Origin: Alloyangia pacifica
GTDB taxonomy: Bacteria > Pseudomonadota > Alphaproteobacteria > Rhodobacterales > Rhodobacteraceae
Direction of reading: 5' to 3'
Assembly (NCBI RefSeq): GCF_020524285.1
Contig: NZ_JAIVKX010000004.1
Location: 1-64,000 of the forward strand
Length of the DNA stretch: 64,000 bases
The notes under the pieces are model-generated. The model saw only the letters and a list, made by a program, of their open reading frames with translations. It searched no databases and was not told the origin of the DNA. Made by a program: the position numbers and the translations under genes. Every line of letters starts with the position of its first letter. Position 1 is the stretch's first letter. Positions 62,356 through 64,000 of the stretch are shown here, piece by piece.

Positions 62356-64000
62356 ATGGAAAGCGCGCTCTTCCAAGCCTCTATCTATCTCGCTGCGGCG
62401 GTGATCGCGGTGCCCATCGCGACCCGGCTGGGGCTCGGCTCGGTGCTGGGCTACCTGCTCGCGGGGATCATCATCGGGCCGGGGCTGCACCTCGTGTCCC
62501 ATACCGACGACCTGCGCCATTTCGCCGAGTTCGGCGTGGTGATGATGCTCTTCATCATCGGGCTCGAGCTGGAGCCGCGCGCGCTGTGGGACATGCGGCA
62601 CCGGCTGATCGGGCTGGGAGGGCTGCAGATCCTGCTGACCATGGCGGCTGTCACCGCCGTGACCCTGTGGCTGGGCTCGATCTGGACCACCGCCGTGGCC
62701 GCAGGCATGGTCTTCGCGCTCTCGTCGACGGCCATCGTGCTGCAGACGCTGTCGGAAAAGGGGCTGATGCAGACCGCCGGCGGGCGCTCGGCCTTCTCGG
62801 TGCTGCTGACCCAGGACATCGCGGTGATCCCGATGCTCATCCTGCTGCCGCTGCTCGGCGCGCCGCTGGCCTCCTCGATCAGCCCGGACGGGGCGATCCA
62901 GGTCGCCGAACAGGGCCACGACGCGCATGGCATGTCGCTGGTCGAGGGGCTGCCCGGCTGGGCCGTGGCGCTGGTCACGCTTGGTGCCATCGCCCTGATC
63001 ATCGTCGCCGGCATCTACGGCGCCCGGCCGCTGTTCCGGCACATCAGCGCCTCGCACCTGCCCGAGATGTTCACCGCCGTGGCGCTGCTGATCGTCGTCG
63101 GCATCGCCTTCCTGATGGGGCTGGTGGGCCTCTCCCCCGCCCTGGGCACCTTCCTCGCCGGGGTGGTGCTCGCCAACTCCGAGTTCCGCCACCAGCTCGA
63201 GAGCGACATCGAACCCTTCAAGGGGCTCCTGCTGGGGCTCTTCTTCATCACCGTCGGCGCCGGGCTCAACTTTCAGGACTTCCTGCGCGAGCCCTTCGTG
63301 CTGCTCGGCATCACGCTGGGGCTGATCCTGGTGAAAGGTGCGATCCTGCACGTGCTGGGCGGGCTCTTCCACCTCAAGGGCCGCGACCGCATGCTGTTCA
63401 CCCTGTCGCTGGCGCAGGCGGGCGAATTCGGCTTCGTGCTGATCTCCTTCGCGCTGCAGCAGAACGTGATGACCGAGGCCTTCGGCCAGCGCCTGCTGAT
63501 GGTGGTGGCCCTGTCGATGCTCATCACCCCGGCGCTGTTCATCCTCTACGACAAGCTCTCGGCCAAGTTCGACACCAAGGCCGACGCCCGCCCGCACGAC
63601 AAGATCGACCGCGAGGGGCCGATCATCCTGGCGGGGATCGGGCGCTTCGGGCAGATCGTCAACCGGCTTGTGCAGAGCTCGGGCTACCAGACCGTGGTGA
63701 TCGACCACGACATGCAGACCATCGAGCTGATGCGGAAATTCGGGGTGAAGGGCTTCTTCGGCGACCCCACCCGCCCCGAGCTGCTGCACGCGGCGGGCAT
63801 CTCCAAGGCAAAAGTGCTGGTCGCCGCGCTCGACGATCCCAAGGCCACCACCAAGCTCGTGCGCTTCGCCAAGCGCATCCGGCCCGACATCTTCATCATC
63901 GCCCGCGCCCGCGACCGCACCCATGTCTACGAGCTCTACCAGGCCGGGGCCGACAAGATCGTGCGCGAGATGTTCGACAGCTCGCTGCGTGCCGGGCGCT
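62356..64000 (+). CDS. Kef-type monovalent cation:proton antiporter, CPA2 family (C-terminus outside the window)
   Basis: A partial protein; the first 548 residues are in the window. About 12 membrane segments occur from residue 1 to 410, with the LFIIGLELEPRALW segment near 74 and TQDIAVIPMLILL near 155 typical of KefB/KefC. An RCK N-terminal NAD-binding domain follows (AGIGRFGQIVNRL near 430) and continues to the edge. It exports K+ or Na+ in exchange for protons; Kef proteins are controlled by glutathione adducts. ATG 62356. Downstream sequence is needed to see the RCK C-terminal part and any ancillary subunit. Confidence 0.9.
   Translation, partial: MESALFQASIYLAAAVIAVPIATRLGLGSVLGYLLAGIIIGPGLHLVSHTDDLRHFAEFGVVMMLFIIGLELEPRALWDMRHRLIGLGGLQILLTMAAVTAVTLWLGSIWTTAVAAGMVFALSSTAIVLQTLSEKGLMQTAGGRSAFSVLLTQDIAVIPMLILLPLLGAPLASSISPDGAIQVAEQGHDAHGMSLVEGLPGWAVALVTLGAIALIIVAGIYGARPLFRHISASHLPEMFTAVALLIVVGIAFLMGLVGLSPALGTFLAGVVLANSEFRHQLESDIEPFKGLLLGLFFITVGAGLNFQDFLREPFVLLGITLGLILVKGAILHVLGGLFHLKGRDRMLFTLSLAQAGEFGFVLISFALQQNVMTEAFGQRLLMVVALSMLITPALFILYDKLSAKFDTKADARPHDKIDREGPIILAGIGRFGQIVNRLVQSSGYQTVVIDHDMQTIELMRKFGVKGFFGDPTRPELLHAAGISKAKVLVAALDDPKATTKLVRFAKRIRPDIFIIARARDRTHVYELYQAGADKIVREMFDSSLRAGR

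Overview
The window is high-GC, densely coding bacterial chromosome. Gene content and order point to an alphaproteobacterium of the Rhodobacteraceae/Roseobacter group. The pointers are an acs-actP acetate block, a bolA/dnaJ/cobS/cobT neighbourhood, a DUF6525 protein beside a CobW GTPase, a SAM-II riboswitch before metZ, FolE2, a split PqiA, and many 4-base ATGA/GTGA stop-start overlaps. I see no rRNA, tRNA, CRISPR array, insertion sequence, integrase or phage gene. It reads as core-type chromosome rather than an island. The genus cannot be fixed from sequence alone.

Layout. 1-6.8 kb: acetate block with the end of acetyl-CoA synthetase, a zinc-LID adenylate kinase, a DUF485 membrane protein and the ActP symporter, closed by a strong terminator. 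It is followed by a cNMP/CBS/DUF294 signalling protein, a small membrane protein and a membrane-anchored DnaQ-type exonuclease. 6.7-15.8 kb: an ArsR-phosphatase-like fusion, a Uup-type ABC-F ATPase with a predicted leaderless promoter, an AbrB-type membrane protein, a peroxiredoxin, and the pqiAABC envelope lipid-transport operon on the minus strand. 15.9-19.6 kb: acetylpolyamine deacetylase, class III aminotransferase and GntR regulator, probably polyamine catabolism. 19.7-27.5 kb: YfgM/BamB (minus), an RND efflux pair and a small secreted repeat protein. 28-37 kb: aminopeptidase N, an SDR, a lytic transglycosylase, an uncharacterised protein overlapping gatB, GatB and an OpgG/OpgD-like protein.

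37.4-42 kb: a TetR repressor divergent from an AhpD-like protein with three near-identical operators between them; a CobW GTPase with a Zur-like box and coupled DUF6525; a BenE transporter; then a 450-bp intergenic stretch with degenerate repeats. 42-50.4 kb: DUF4177, BolA and a J-domain protein; an intergenic region that looks like a promoter plus structured RNA; exported MsrB; an ECF sigma/RskA-type pair; then CobS, a racemase-fold protein lacking both catalytic cysteines, a small exported protein and CobT. 50.5-64 kb: aminopeptidase P, DUF427, the OhrR/Ohr peroxide switch, a GNAT, a ClC channel, a D-lactate dehydrogenase-type flavoprotein, TrkH, a DUF1127 protein, FolE2, metZ under a SAM-II riboswitch, and the start of a Kef-type antiporter running off the end.

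Themes are acetate and lactate use, thiol/peroxide defence (peroxiredoxin, MsrB, Ohr, AhpD-like), envelope maintenance (Pqi, BamB, OpgG, lytic transglycosylase), metal/cobalamin handling and ion transport. The least explained parts are the nucleotide-signalling pair beside actP, the catalytically stripped racemase between cobS and cobT, the structured region at 43.58-43.84 kb, and the small Cys-bracketed repeat protein at 27.2 kb.
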